Below, in pieces: positions 57,593 to 64,000 of a stretch of 64,000 nucleotides of DNA. The position numbers and the translations under genes are program-made. A model generated the notes under the pieces. It was given only the letters and a program-made list of their open reading frames with translations. It searched no databases and was not told the origin of the DNA. Each line of letters opens with the position of its first letter. Position 1 is the first letter of the stretch. This stretch comes from Candidatus Rokuibacteriota bacterium (lineage in GTDB: Bacteria; Methylomirabilota; Methylomirabilia; Rokubacteriales; CSP1-6): the NCBI GenBank assembly GCA_003221695.1, contig QHSX01000051.1:1-64000 (forward strand). Reading direction: 5' to 3'.

Positions 57593-58153
57593 CTAGCCGC
57601 GGAGGATCGAGACCTCCATCGCGTCGTCGCCGAAGTCGTGCTCGCGCGACTCCCAGCGTCCGGCGCTGGCGCGCACGTGCTCGAGGTACGGCGCCACGTC
57701 GCGGCGGAATACCCCGGTGTTGTCGGCGACGACGACCGCGCCCGGCACGAGCTTCGGCTCGAGCTGACGGAGATAGTCGAGGTAGTCTTCCTTGACGGCG
57801 TCGATGAAGACGAAGTCGAAGCGCCCGGACAGGAGCGGGAGGACGCGCAGCGCGTCGCCGCCGACGACCTTGACCCGCCGGCCGAGCCCGGCGACCTCGA
57901 GGTTGCTCTTCACGAACTTCGCGAGATAGGGATTCGACTCCACGCACGTCAGGCGGCCACGCGGCGGCAGCGCTCCGGCGATCAGGATCGCCGAGTAGCC
58001 GAGGAGGGAACCAATCTCGATCGCGCGCGTGGGCCGGTGGCGCTCGAGGAGGCGCCGGATCACGCGGCCCTTGGCCCGCCCGACGACGGGGATGTGCCAG
58101 AGCGTCGTCGCGCGGTCCATCAGCGCGAGCATGCGCCGCGCCCGTTTCGTCAC
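57593..58153 (-). CDS. O-methyltransferase, class I SAM-dependent
   Basis: A 186-residue catechol-O-methyltransferase-like enzyme. SAM-binding motif I is AIEIGSLLGYSAILIAGAL; FVFIDAVKEDYLDYL contains the metal/catalytic Asp; VVVADNTGVFRRDV gives the second acidic metal ligand. GTG start at 58153 overlaps the stop of the HMG-CoA-lyase-like gene, so the two are coupled. It methylates a small hydroxylated acceptor, identity unknown. Confidence 0.85.
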   Translation of the reverse strand: MTKRARRMLALMDRATTLWHIPVVGRAKGRVIRRLLERHRPTRAIEIGSLLGYSAILIAGALPPRGRLTCVESNPYLAKFVKSNLEVAGLGRRVKVVGGDALRVLPLLSGRFDFVFIDAVKEDYLDYLRQLEPKLVPGAVVVADNTGVFRRDVAPYLEHVRASAGRWESREHDFGDDAMEVSILRG

Positions 58154-59094
58154 GCCCGGAGTCGCGCCGCCACGGTGTCGGGGAGCGGGTACCGGCGCGT
58201 GGCTTTGCCCGCCTTGACGATCTGCCCGGGCAGCGTCCGTCCCACGATCGCCTGGACGCGCCGGGCGGCCGCGATGAGCTTGTCGAGGTCGATCCCGGTC
58301 TCGACGCCCATCGCCCCGAGGCAGTGGACGAGATCCTCGCTCGAGACGTTCCCCGAGGCGCCCGGCGCGAAGGGGCACCCGCCCAGGCCGCCGATGGAGG
58401 AATCGAAGTGCGTCACGCCGCACTCCATCGCGGCGAGGATGTTCGGGATCGCCATCGCCCGCGTGTCGTGCGTGTGGAGCGTCCACTCGACCCCCGGGAA
58501 GCGCGCGATCAGGTGGTCGAAGACGCGGGCGACCTGGCGTGGGTTGGCCATGCCCGTCGTGTCCGCGAGACCGACCGCGCGCGCGCCGATGTCCACGAGG
58601 CGGCGGACGACGCTCTCGAGGTGCGACAGGGGGACGTCGCCCTCGAAGGGGCAGCCGAAGGAGGTCGAGATGCCGCAGCCCACGTCCACCTTGGCCGGCT
58701 CGGCCACGCGCATGACCGCGGCGATTTTCTGGATCGACTCGCCGATCGTCATGTTCACGTTGGCGAGGTTGTGGCTCTCGCTCGCCGAGACGACGGTGTG
58801 GATCGCATCCACGCCCGCGTCCACCGCGCGCACCGCGCCTTTGTCGTTCGGCACCAGCGCCGCGTAGCGCGTCCCCGGCCGGCGGCGGATCTTCGCCATG
58901 ACCTCCTCGGCGTCGCGCAGCTGGGGAACCACCTTGGGGTGGACGAACGAGGTGACCTCGATCCGGGGCACGGCCGCCTCGGCGAGGAGGTTCACGACCT
59001 CGACCTTCAGCTCGGTCGGGATGAAGTCGGGCTCGATCTGGAAGCCGTCCCGGGTTCCCACTTCGCAGATCGTCACGCGCTCGGGGACCTTCAT
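58150..59094 (-). CDS. Hydroxymethylglutaryl-CoA lyase-like enzyme
   Basis: A 314-residue DRE-TIM metallolyase. VTICEVGTRDGFQIEP contains the D-G-x-Q metal and catalytic block with the Arg; WTLHTHDTRAMAI gives the metal histidines; GLGGCPFAPGASGNVSSED holds the catalytic cysteine (GGCPFAxGASGN), diagnostic of HMG-CoA lyase. It splits 3-hydroxy-3-methylglutaryl-CoA to acetyl-CoA and acetoacetate, ending leucine or isoprenoid-acid breakdown. ATG 59094; the reading upstream is not conserved. Confidence 0.92.
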   Translation of the reverse strand: MKVPERVTICEVGTRDGFQIEPDFIPTELKVEVVNLLAEAAVPRIEVTSFVHPKVVPQLRDAEEVMAKIRRRPGTRYAALVPNDKGAVRAVDAGVDAIHTVVSASESHNLANVNMTIGESIQKIAAVMRVAEPAKVDVGCGISTSFGCPFEGDVPLSHLESVVRRLVDIGARAVGLADTTGMANPRQVARVFDHLIARFPGVEWTLHTHDTRAMAIPNILAAMECGVTHFDSSIGGLGGCPFAPGASGNVSSEDLVHCLGAMGVETGIDLDKLIAAARRVQAIVGRTLPGQIVKAGKATRRYPLPDTVAARLRA

Positions 59095-59214
59095 GGTATC
59101 CTCCGACCTCGCCGTGCCCAACTCTAGCACGATGGACCCGAGGACGCTCCCCGAGCGGTCCAACGGCACCGCTCGGCGGGCGTCGCGCATCTAAAGGCCA
59201 GGAGGTCAGGCACC

Positions 59215-59688
59215 ATGAACCCGAACCTCGGGATGAGCGACGGCAGCCGTCAGAACGTCGTCACGATCCTCAACGACGTGCTCGCCGACGAGTACGTGCT
59301 CTACACCAAGACGCGGAACTATCACTGGAACGTGGTCGGTCCGCAGTTCAATGACCTGCACAAGTTCTTCGAGGCGCAGTACTCCGAGCTGAACGACATC
59401 GTGGACGACGTGGCCGAGCGGGCCCGCGCGCTCGGCGGCAGGGCCCTCGGCACCCTCGCCGAGTTCTCCCAGCACGCCCGGCTCAAGGAGCAGCCGGGCA
59501 CCTACCCCGACGCCACGGGCATGCTGCGGGACCTCCTCGGGGACCACGAGGCGGTGATCCGCCGGCTCCGCGAGGATCTCGAGGTCGTGATGGAGAAGCA
59601 CCGTGACGCCGGGACCAACGACTTCCTCACGGGGCTCATGGAGCAGCACGAGAAGATGGCGTGGATGCTGCGCGCCTTCCTCGGCTAA
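59215..59688 (+). CDS. dps: Dps-family ferritin-like DNA-protection protein
   Basis: A 157-residue four-helix ferritin-like protein. YHWNVVGPQFNDLHKFFEAQYSELNDIVDDVAERARALGG carries the inter-subunit ferroxidase ligands (His, then Asp and Glu) of Dps. It oxidises ferrous iron with hydrogen peroxide and protects DNA in a dodecamer. AGGAGG lies about 10 bases before the ATG. It is divergent from the HMG-CoA-lyase-like gene. Confidence 0.92.
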   Translation: MNPNLGMSDGSRQNVVTILNDVLADEYVLYTKTRNYHWNVVGPQFNDLHKFFEAQYSELNDIVDDVAERARALGGRALGTLAEFSQHARLKEQPGTYPDATGMLRDLLGDHEAVIRRLREDLEVVMEKHRDAGTNDFLTGLMEQHEKMAWMLRAFLG

Positions 59689-59716
59689 CCGCGGCGCTCG
59701 CTCCCCCCGACGCTGA

Positions 59717-60892
59717 CTAGTAGGAGCGCGGCAGCCCCAGGACGTGCTCGCCGACGTACGCGAGCACGAGGTTGTTGTTGATCGGCGCGGTCTTGTAGAG
59801 GCGGCACTCGCGGAACTTGCGCTCGACGTCGTACTCCTCGGCGAACCCGTACCCGCCGTGGCAGTCGATACACGCGTTGGCCGCCTCCCACGCCGCCTCC
59901 GCCGCGAGGTACTTGGCCATGTTGGCCTCGGGCCCGCACGGCTGGCCGGCGTCGAACAGCGCGGCGGCCTTGTCGCGCATGAGCGCGGCCGCCTCGACGG
60001 AGGTGTGTGCCTTGGCGATGGGAAACTGCACGCCCTGGTTCGCGCCGATCGGCCGGCCGAAGATGACGCGCTGGCTCGAGTAGGCCACGGCCTTTTCGAC
60101 GAACCAGCGGCCGTCCCCGATCGACTCCGACCCGACCAGGATCCGCTCGGCGTTCATGCCGTCGAGGATGTAGGCGAAGCCCGCGCCCTCGTCACCGATC
60201 AGGCTGTCGGCCGGGATCTCGGCGTCGTCGAAGAAGAGCGCGTTCGTCGAATGGTTCATCATCATCCGAAGCGGGCGGACCTCGAGGCCTTTGAGGTTGC
60301 GGATGTCGACGAGGAAGACCGAGAGGCCGTCGGTCCGCCGCTTGACCTGGTCGACGGGCGTCGTGCGCGCCAGGAGCAGCATGAGGTCCGACTGGAGCAC
60401 GCGCGAGATGAACATCTTGCGCCCGTTGACGATGTACCGGTCGTCCCGACGCACGGCGGTCGTCGCGAGTTTCGTGGTGTCCGACCCCGAGTTCGGCTCG
60501 GTCACGCCGAACGCCTGCAGTCGAAGCTCGCCGGTCGCGATCTTCGGCAGGTACTTCCGCTTCTGGTCCGCCGAGCCATGACGCAGGAGCGTGCCCATGA
60601 TGTACATCTGCGCGTGGCAGGCCGCGGCGTTGCCGCCTGCGGCGTGGATCGTCTCGAGGATCAGGGCGCCCTCGGCCATGCCGAGCCCGGCGCCGCCGAA
60701 CTCCTGTGGGATCAGCGCCGCCAGGTAGCCGGCCTGCGTGAGCTCCTTGACGAACTTCTCGGGATACTCGCGCCGCGCGTCGAGCTCGCGCCAGTACTCA
60801 CCCGGATAGCGCCGGCAGATCTCGAGCACCCCCGCCCTGAGCGCCCGCTGGTCGTCCGTGAGCGTGAGGGGGATCATGGCCATCGTCGTCAT
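59717..60892 (-). CDS. Acyl-CoA dehydrogenase
   Basis: A 391-residue ACAD. It starts MTTMAMIPLTLTDDQRALRAGV three bases after the upstream crotonase stop. FGVTEPNSGSDTTKLATTA and GRKMFISRV are flavin/substrate contacts, FGRPIGANQGVQFPIAKA and CHGGYGFAEEYDVERKFRECRLYKTAPINNN are the usual C-terminal blocks; the catalytic Glu lies near the end of this region. One of three ACADs in the window. Nearest relatives act on short or branched acyl-CoAs; exact substrate unknown. Confidence 0.92.
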   Translation of the reverse strand: MTTMAMIPLTLTDDQRALRAGVLEICRRYPGEYWRELDARREYPEKFVKELTQAGYLAALIPQEFGGAGLGMAEGALILETIHAAGGNAAACHAQMYIMGTLLRHGSADQKRKYLPKIATGELRLQAFGVTEPNSGSDTTKLATTAVRRDDRYIVNGRKMFISRVLQSDLMLLLARTTPVDQVKRRTDGLSVFLVDIRNLKGLEVRPLRMMMNHSTNALFFDDAEIPADSLIGDEGAGFAYILDGMNAERILVGSESIGDGRWFVEKAVAYSSQRVIFGRPIGANQGVQFPIAKAHTSVEAAALMRDKAAALFDAGQPCGPEANMAKYLAAEAAWEAANACIDCHGGYGFAEEYDVERKFRECRLYKTAPINNNLVLAYVGEHVLGLPRSY

Positions 60893-60894
60893 CC

Positions 60895-61689
60895 CTATCG
60901 GCCCTTGAACTGCGGCTTGCGCTTCTCGTTGAAGGCGCGGACACCCTCGAGCCGGTCCTCGGTCACCACGGTGGCATTGTACGCCTCGATCGCCAGGATC
61001 ATCGCGGTGTCGAGGTCCGTCTCCAGACCGTAGGCGATCGCCTTCTTGGCCTGCCGGATAGCGATCGGGCCGTTCCGCGCGATCGTCTCGGCGAGCTCGA
61101 GCGCCTTCGCGCGCGCCCCGCCTCGGGCGACGAGGTGATTGACGAGCCCTGCGGCCTTCGCCTCGTCGGCCTTCATGCGTCGCCCCGTGAAGATCAGCTC
61201 CTTGGCAAGCGGCGCGCCGAGGATCCGCGGCAGGAGCTGGGTGCCCCCGATCCCCGGGAAGATCCCGAGCGTCGTCTCGGGCACGCCGAACACCGCCGTC
61301 TCGCTCGCGACGATGAAATCCGCGAGGACCGCGAGCTCGCAGCCACCGGCGAGGGCGAAGCCCTCGACGGCGGCGATCACGGGCACCGGGGTCTTCAGTA
61401 TACGGAACGCCGCCCGCTCGAAGATGACGTGCTGGGCGCGCCACACCTCGTCCGTCATCTCGTTGCGTTCCTTGAGGTCGCCGCCCGCGCAGAACGCGCG
61501 GTCGCCGGCGCCCGTGACGACGACCGCACGGACGAGGGGGTCGTGGTGGAGGCCCTCGAAGCAGGCGAGGAGGTCCTCGCCCATCGCGGTGTTCATCGCG
61601 TTCATCTGCTCCGGGCGGTTGAGCGTCACGGTCGCCACGAAGCCGTCGGCCGAGCGCTCGACGAGCAGGTGGCGGTACGGCGCCGTCAT
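60895..61689 (-). CDS. Enoyl-CoA hydratase/isomerase
   Basis: A 264-residue crotonase with oxyanion-hole blocks AFCAGGDLKERNEM and FALAGGCELAVLADFIVAS, and GVPETTLGIFPGIGGTQLLPRILG with the catalytic Glu region. It acts with the ACAD gene directly downstream (2-base gap) and the CoA-transferase gene upstream as a compact acyl-CoA degradation unit, parallel to the set at 36214-40508. Confidence 0.92.
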   Translation of the reverse strand: MTAPYRHLLVERSADGFVATVTLNRPEQMNAMNTAMGEDLLACFEGLHHDPLVRAVVVTGAGDRAFCAGGDLKERNEMTDEVWRAQHVIFERAAFRILKTPVPVIAAVEGFALAGGCELAVLADFIVASETAVFGVPETTLGIFPGIGGTQLLPRILGAPLAKELIFTGRRMKADEAKAAGLVNHLVARGGARAKALELAETIARNGPIAIRQAKKAIAYGLETDLDTAMILAIEAYNATVVTEDRLEGVRAFNEKRKPQFKGR

Positions 61690-61726
61690 TGGAGCGGGCC
61701 GCGCGAGGCCGGAAGACTCCGTGGGA

Positions 61727-61771
61727 GTGCGAAGCCGCAGCGCGTCCGACGCGCGAGGCGAGCCTGTGTGA
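61727..61771 (+). repeat. Diverged copy of the dispersed repeat
   Basis: GTGCGAAGCCGCAGCG, an altered middle, then GCGAGGCGAGCCTGTGTGA. Both ends resemble the repeat family (GTGCGAGC … GCGAGGCGAGTCTGTGA), in the same orientation as the array at 43603. It lies in the gap between the crotonase and CaiB-type genes. Confidence 0.55.
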
Positions 61772-61816
61772 GTCGGCCTGAGCGAGGTGCGGCGCGGCTC
61801 CGGTCTGCTATTGCCG

Positions 61817-63007
61817 TCATTGGATGACTCCTTTGGTGCGGAGCGCTCGGACGTCGTCGAGGGTGTAGCCGAGCCAGGTCAAGACGTCGGCCGAGTGCTC
61901 GCCGAGGCGCGGCGGCACCCGGCGCACCTCTGGACGGTGATCGTTCCAGAGGATCGGGAGCCCGAGGCTCCGGTAGTCGGCGACGCGCGGGTGCGGCGCC
62001 GAGACGAGCATGCCGCTCGCGTGCGTCTGCGGCTCCGCCAGCGCGGCGTCCACCGTGAGGATCGGCGCGCTCGGGACGTCGGCGGCCCGGAGGCGCTCGA
62101 GGAGGTCGGCGGTCTTGAGCTCGCGCGTGATCGCCGACAGCGCCGCGACGAGCTGGCCGCGGTGCCGGACGCGCGAGGGGTTGTCCGTGAAGCGCGCGTC
62201 GTCCGCGAGCCCCGGCGCGCCGAGTGCCGCGGCGAGCCGGTGAAAAATCGCGTCGGACCCGGCGGCGATCATCGCGTAGCCGTCGGCCGTGGGGAAGGCC
62301 TGGTAAGGCGCGATCATCGCCGTGCCCGAGCCCTGTGGCCGCGGCACCTCGCCGGAGCCCAGGTAGCCCATCGCGTGGTAGGAGACCCACATCAGGGCCG
62401 TCTCGAAGAGCGTGGTCGTGACCTCCACCGCCCGGCCCGTCGCGTCCCGCTGCCGGAGCGCCGCGACGATCCCGAGCGCCGCCCACATGCCCGTCCCCAT
62501 GTCCACGATCGAGGTGCCCACCCGCGCGGGCTCCTGGCCGGGGTGGCCGTTGACCGACATGAGCCCGCCGTACGCCTGCATCAGCGGATCGTACCCGGGC
62601 CGGTCGGCGAGGGGCCCGCGCTTGCCGAACGCCGTGATCGCGCAGTAGACGAGCCGCGAGTTGATCCGGGTCGCGCCCGGGAAGTCGAGCCCGAGCTCGC
62701 CGATGGCGCCGACGCGGAGGCTCTGCACGAAGACGTCCGCGCGCGCGATCAGGCGGTGGAGGACCTCGAGCCCGCCGTCCCGCTTCAGATCCAGGGCCAG
62801 GCTCTTCTTGTTGCGGTTCAGCGCCAGGAAGGTCGCGCTCTCGTCGCCCCAGAACGGCGGGGCCCACGCGCGGGCGTCGTCGCCGCGCCCCGGGCGCTCC
62901 ACCTTGACGACCTCGGCCCCCATGTCACCGAGGATCTGCGTGCAGAAGGGGCCGGCGACGTTCTGCGTGAGGTCCGCGACGACGATCCCTTCCAGGGGGA
63001 GAGCCAC
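61817..63007 (-). CDS. CaiB/BaiF family III CoA-transferase
   Basis: A 396-residue class III CoA-transferase: ALPLEGIVVADLTQNVAGPFCTQILGDMGAEVVKVE, RNKKSLALDLKRDGGLEVL, GYDPLMQAYGGLMSVNG and the catalytic Asp in TSIVDMGTGMWAALGI. GTG start at 63007. It heads the second acyl-CoA set. It shares a 165-bp divergent region with the pilB/gspE gene. Confidence 0.92.
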   Translation of the reverse strand: MALPLEGIVVADLTQNVAGPFCTQILGDMGAEVVKVERPGRGDDARAWAPPFWGDESATFLALNRNKKSLALDLKRDGGLEVLHRLIARADVFVQSLRVGAIGELGLDFPGATRINSRLVYCAITAFGKRGPLADRPGYDPLMQAYGGLMSVNGHPGQEPARVGTSIVDMGTGMWAALGIVAALRQRDATGRAVEVTTTLFETALMWVSYHAMGYLGSGEVPRPQGSGTAMIAPYQAFPTADGYAMIAAGSDAIFHRLAAALGAPGLADDARFTDNPSRVRHRGQLVAALSAITRELKTADLLERLRAADVPSAPILTVDAALAEPQTHASGMLVSAPHPRVADYRSLGLPILWNDHRPEVRRVPPRLGEHSADVLTWLGYTLDDVRALRTKGVIQ

Positions 63008-63133
63008 GGCGTGGAGTCTAGCAGAAAGGAAACTGGTCACCCTGCAACGAAACTGGCCGCGCCGGACCGTGAGTGGCGCACCGATACCACTGCTAAATTC
63101 CTGTTTTTCCTCGATCCGGAAATGCCCTGGGGG

Positions 63134-63148
63134 TGGCATCGGGTTTGC
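63134..63148 (+). promoter_or_regulatory. Sigma-54-type (-24/-12) promoter of pilB/gspE
   Basis: TGGCAT-CGGGT-TTGC matches TGGCAC-N5-TTGC at nine of ten specified positions, with invariant GG and GC correctly spaced. It ends 24 bases before the ATG at 63173. Pilus genes are often sigma-54 controlled. Confidence 0.6.
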
Positions 63149-63172
63149 GACGTCTGGGTCGACCCTCGAACT

Positions 63173-64000
63173 ATGAAGAGCGGACAACGGCACGAGATCG
63201 GGAGGCTTCTGGAAAGCGCGCGCGGGGACGGCGAGGAGACCAAGGCCGGCGCTGCGACGCCGATCCCCCGCCGCCCGGGCCAGGCGCCGATCGGCCGGCG
63301 CTTCGGTGATCTGCTCATTGCTGACGGCCAGATCACGCAGGAACAGTTCGACCGGGCGCTCGCCGAGCAGAAGCGGACAGGCGAGAAACTCGGCGAGATC
63401 CTCATCCGCGTCGGGCTGCTCACCGAAGACCAGCTCGTCCACTTCCTCTCGCGCCAGTACGGCATCCCCGAGATCGCCTTCCCCGAGAAGATCATCCCCG
63501 AGATCATCAAGCTGATCCCGGGGCGCATCGCGCGCAAGTACGGCGTCATGCCGATCGGCCGGGCGCTCGGCTCCGTGACGCTGGCCGTCGGGGACCCGAC
63601 CAACCTGTCGGCGCTCGACGACGTCGCCTTCATGACGGGCCTCAAAGTCGTGGCGACGATCGCGTCGCCGTCGATCATCCGACAGGCGATCGAGCGCTAC
63701 TACGGGACCGCGTCGGCGGCGCCGACGATCGCGGACGTGCTCTCGGAGGTCGAGGCGGAAGCCGCCGAGGTCGAGTTCGTCGAAGGGCAGCAGACGAACA
63801 GTCAGGTCGACCTCAATGCGCTGCGGTCGTCGGCCGACGAGGTGCCGATCGTCAGGCTCGTGAACTCGATCCTCGTCGACGCGATGAAGCGAGGCGCCTC
63901 CGACATCCACATCGACCCGGGCGACGGCACCCTGGGGATCAGGTACCGGATCGACGGGATCCTGCACGAGGTGATGGCGCCGCCCAAGCGGGTCGAGCCC
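63173..64000 (+). CDS. Type IV pilus/type II secretion ATPase (PilB/GspE), N-terminal part
   Basis: The first 276 residues of a secretion ATPase, cut by the window edge. After a charged leader, GRRFGDLLIADGQITQEQFD through LSRQYGIPEIAFPEKIIPE is an MshEN/T2SSE_N domain, which in relatives binds cyclic di-GMP. The ATPase part begins VPIVRLVNSILVDAMKRGASDIHIDPGDG, with the typical SDIHI motif, and RYRIDGILHEV. The Walker motifs lie beyond the edge. It powers pilus assembly or type II secretion at the inner membrane. Confidence 0.92.
   Translation, partial: MKSGQRHEIGRLLESARGDGEETKAGAATPIPRRPGQAPIGRRFGDLLIADGQITQEQFDRALAEQKRTGEKLGEILIRVGLLTEDQLVHFLSRQYGIPEIAFPEKIIPEIIKLIPGRIARKYGVMPIGRALGSVTLAVGDPTNLSALDDVAFMTGLKVVATIASPSIIRQAIERYYGTASAAPTIADVLSEVEAEAAEVEFVEGQQTNSQVDLNALRSSADEVPIVRLVNSILVDAMKRGASDIHIDPGDGTLGIRYRIDGILHEVMAPPKRVEP

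Overview
The window is a GC-rich (visibly about 70%) bacterial chromosome segment with tightly packed genes, many GTG starts and 1-4 bp start/stop overlaps. The gene mix (repeated acyl-CoA dehydrogenase, enoyl-CoA hydratase and CaiB-type CoA-transferase sets, peptide and sulfonate-type ABC importers, LLM flavoenzymes, a PilB/GspE ATPase) suits a soil or subsurface heterotroph of the Rokubacteria/Methylomirabilota kind. That placement is an inference from gene content; no rRNA or tRNA gene is present to test it. Both window ends cut a gene.

Layout. 1-3203 (-): an orphan DGQHR protein followed by a sulfonate/nitrate-type ABC importer. 3269-8211: an EamA exporter, L-2-hydroxyglutarate oxidase, NIPSNAP protein, MaoC hydratase plus CitE-type lyase, and a zinc alcohol dehydrogenase. 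8259-11807: a peptide-type ABC importer without ATPases, followed by a gene-free structured stretch (11808-12123). 12124-20248: a C39-like peptidase, lipoprotein, HAD hydrolase, a K-channel-like RCK protein with an altered filter, a 1362-residue chimeric regulator, and small proteins. 20296-22867: ATP-grasp, DinB, an OsmC-like protein and a membrane protein. 22965-35058 (+): a carbohydrate cluster (glycogen debranching enzyme, rpiA, pgi, gnd, broken fructose bisphosphatase, class I aldolase, glk, a disulfide oxidoreductase, a GH63-type glucosidase). 35207-41721 (-): a protease-DinB fusion and an acyl-CoA catabolism cluster. 41772-43600: LemA and two TPM proteins. 44133-48365: PLP enzymes, HAD, dusB. 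48447-53579 (-): a second peptide ABC operon with an amidohydrolase and a YfbR-like nucleotidase. 53664-59094: secreted and SGNH proteins, LLM oxidoreductase, a BldC/MerR-like HTH divergent from citrate synthase, methyltransferase, HMG-CoA-lyase-like enzyme. 59215-63007: Dps and a second acyl-CoA set. 63173-end: pilB/gspE behind a sigma-54-type promoter.

Main discovery. Two genes that look broken by an in-frame UGA are best read as selenoprotein genes. In the OsmC-like gene (22038-22505) UGA replaces the first catalytic cysteine. In the flavin disulfide oxidoreductase gene (31036-32412) UGA replaces the second cysteine of the C-x4-C redox motif. Both UGAs are followed by a 7-bp-stem hairpin whose G-bearing apical loop starts after exactly 17 intervening nucleotides, which is the geometry of a bacterial SECIS element. 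The selenium machinery itself (selA-D) is not in the window.

Other notable structure: three 10-bp-phased ATCAA repeats over a TATAAT box between the BldC-like gene and citrate synthase; a dispersed GC-rich repeat family including a 3 x 67 bp array; two-hairpin intergenic elements just after stop codons; and a possible structured RNA at about 11850-12095.
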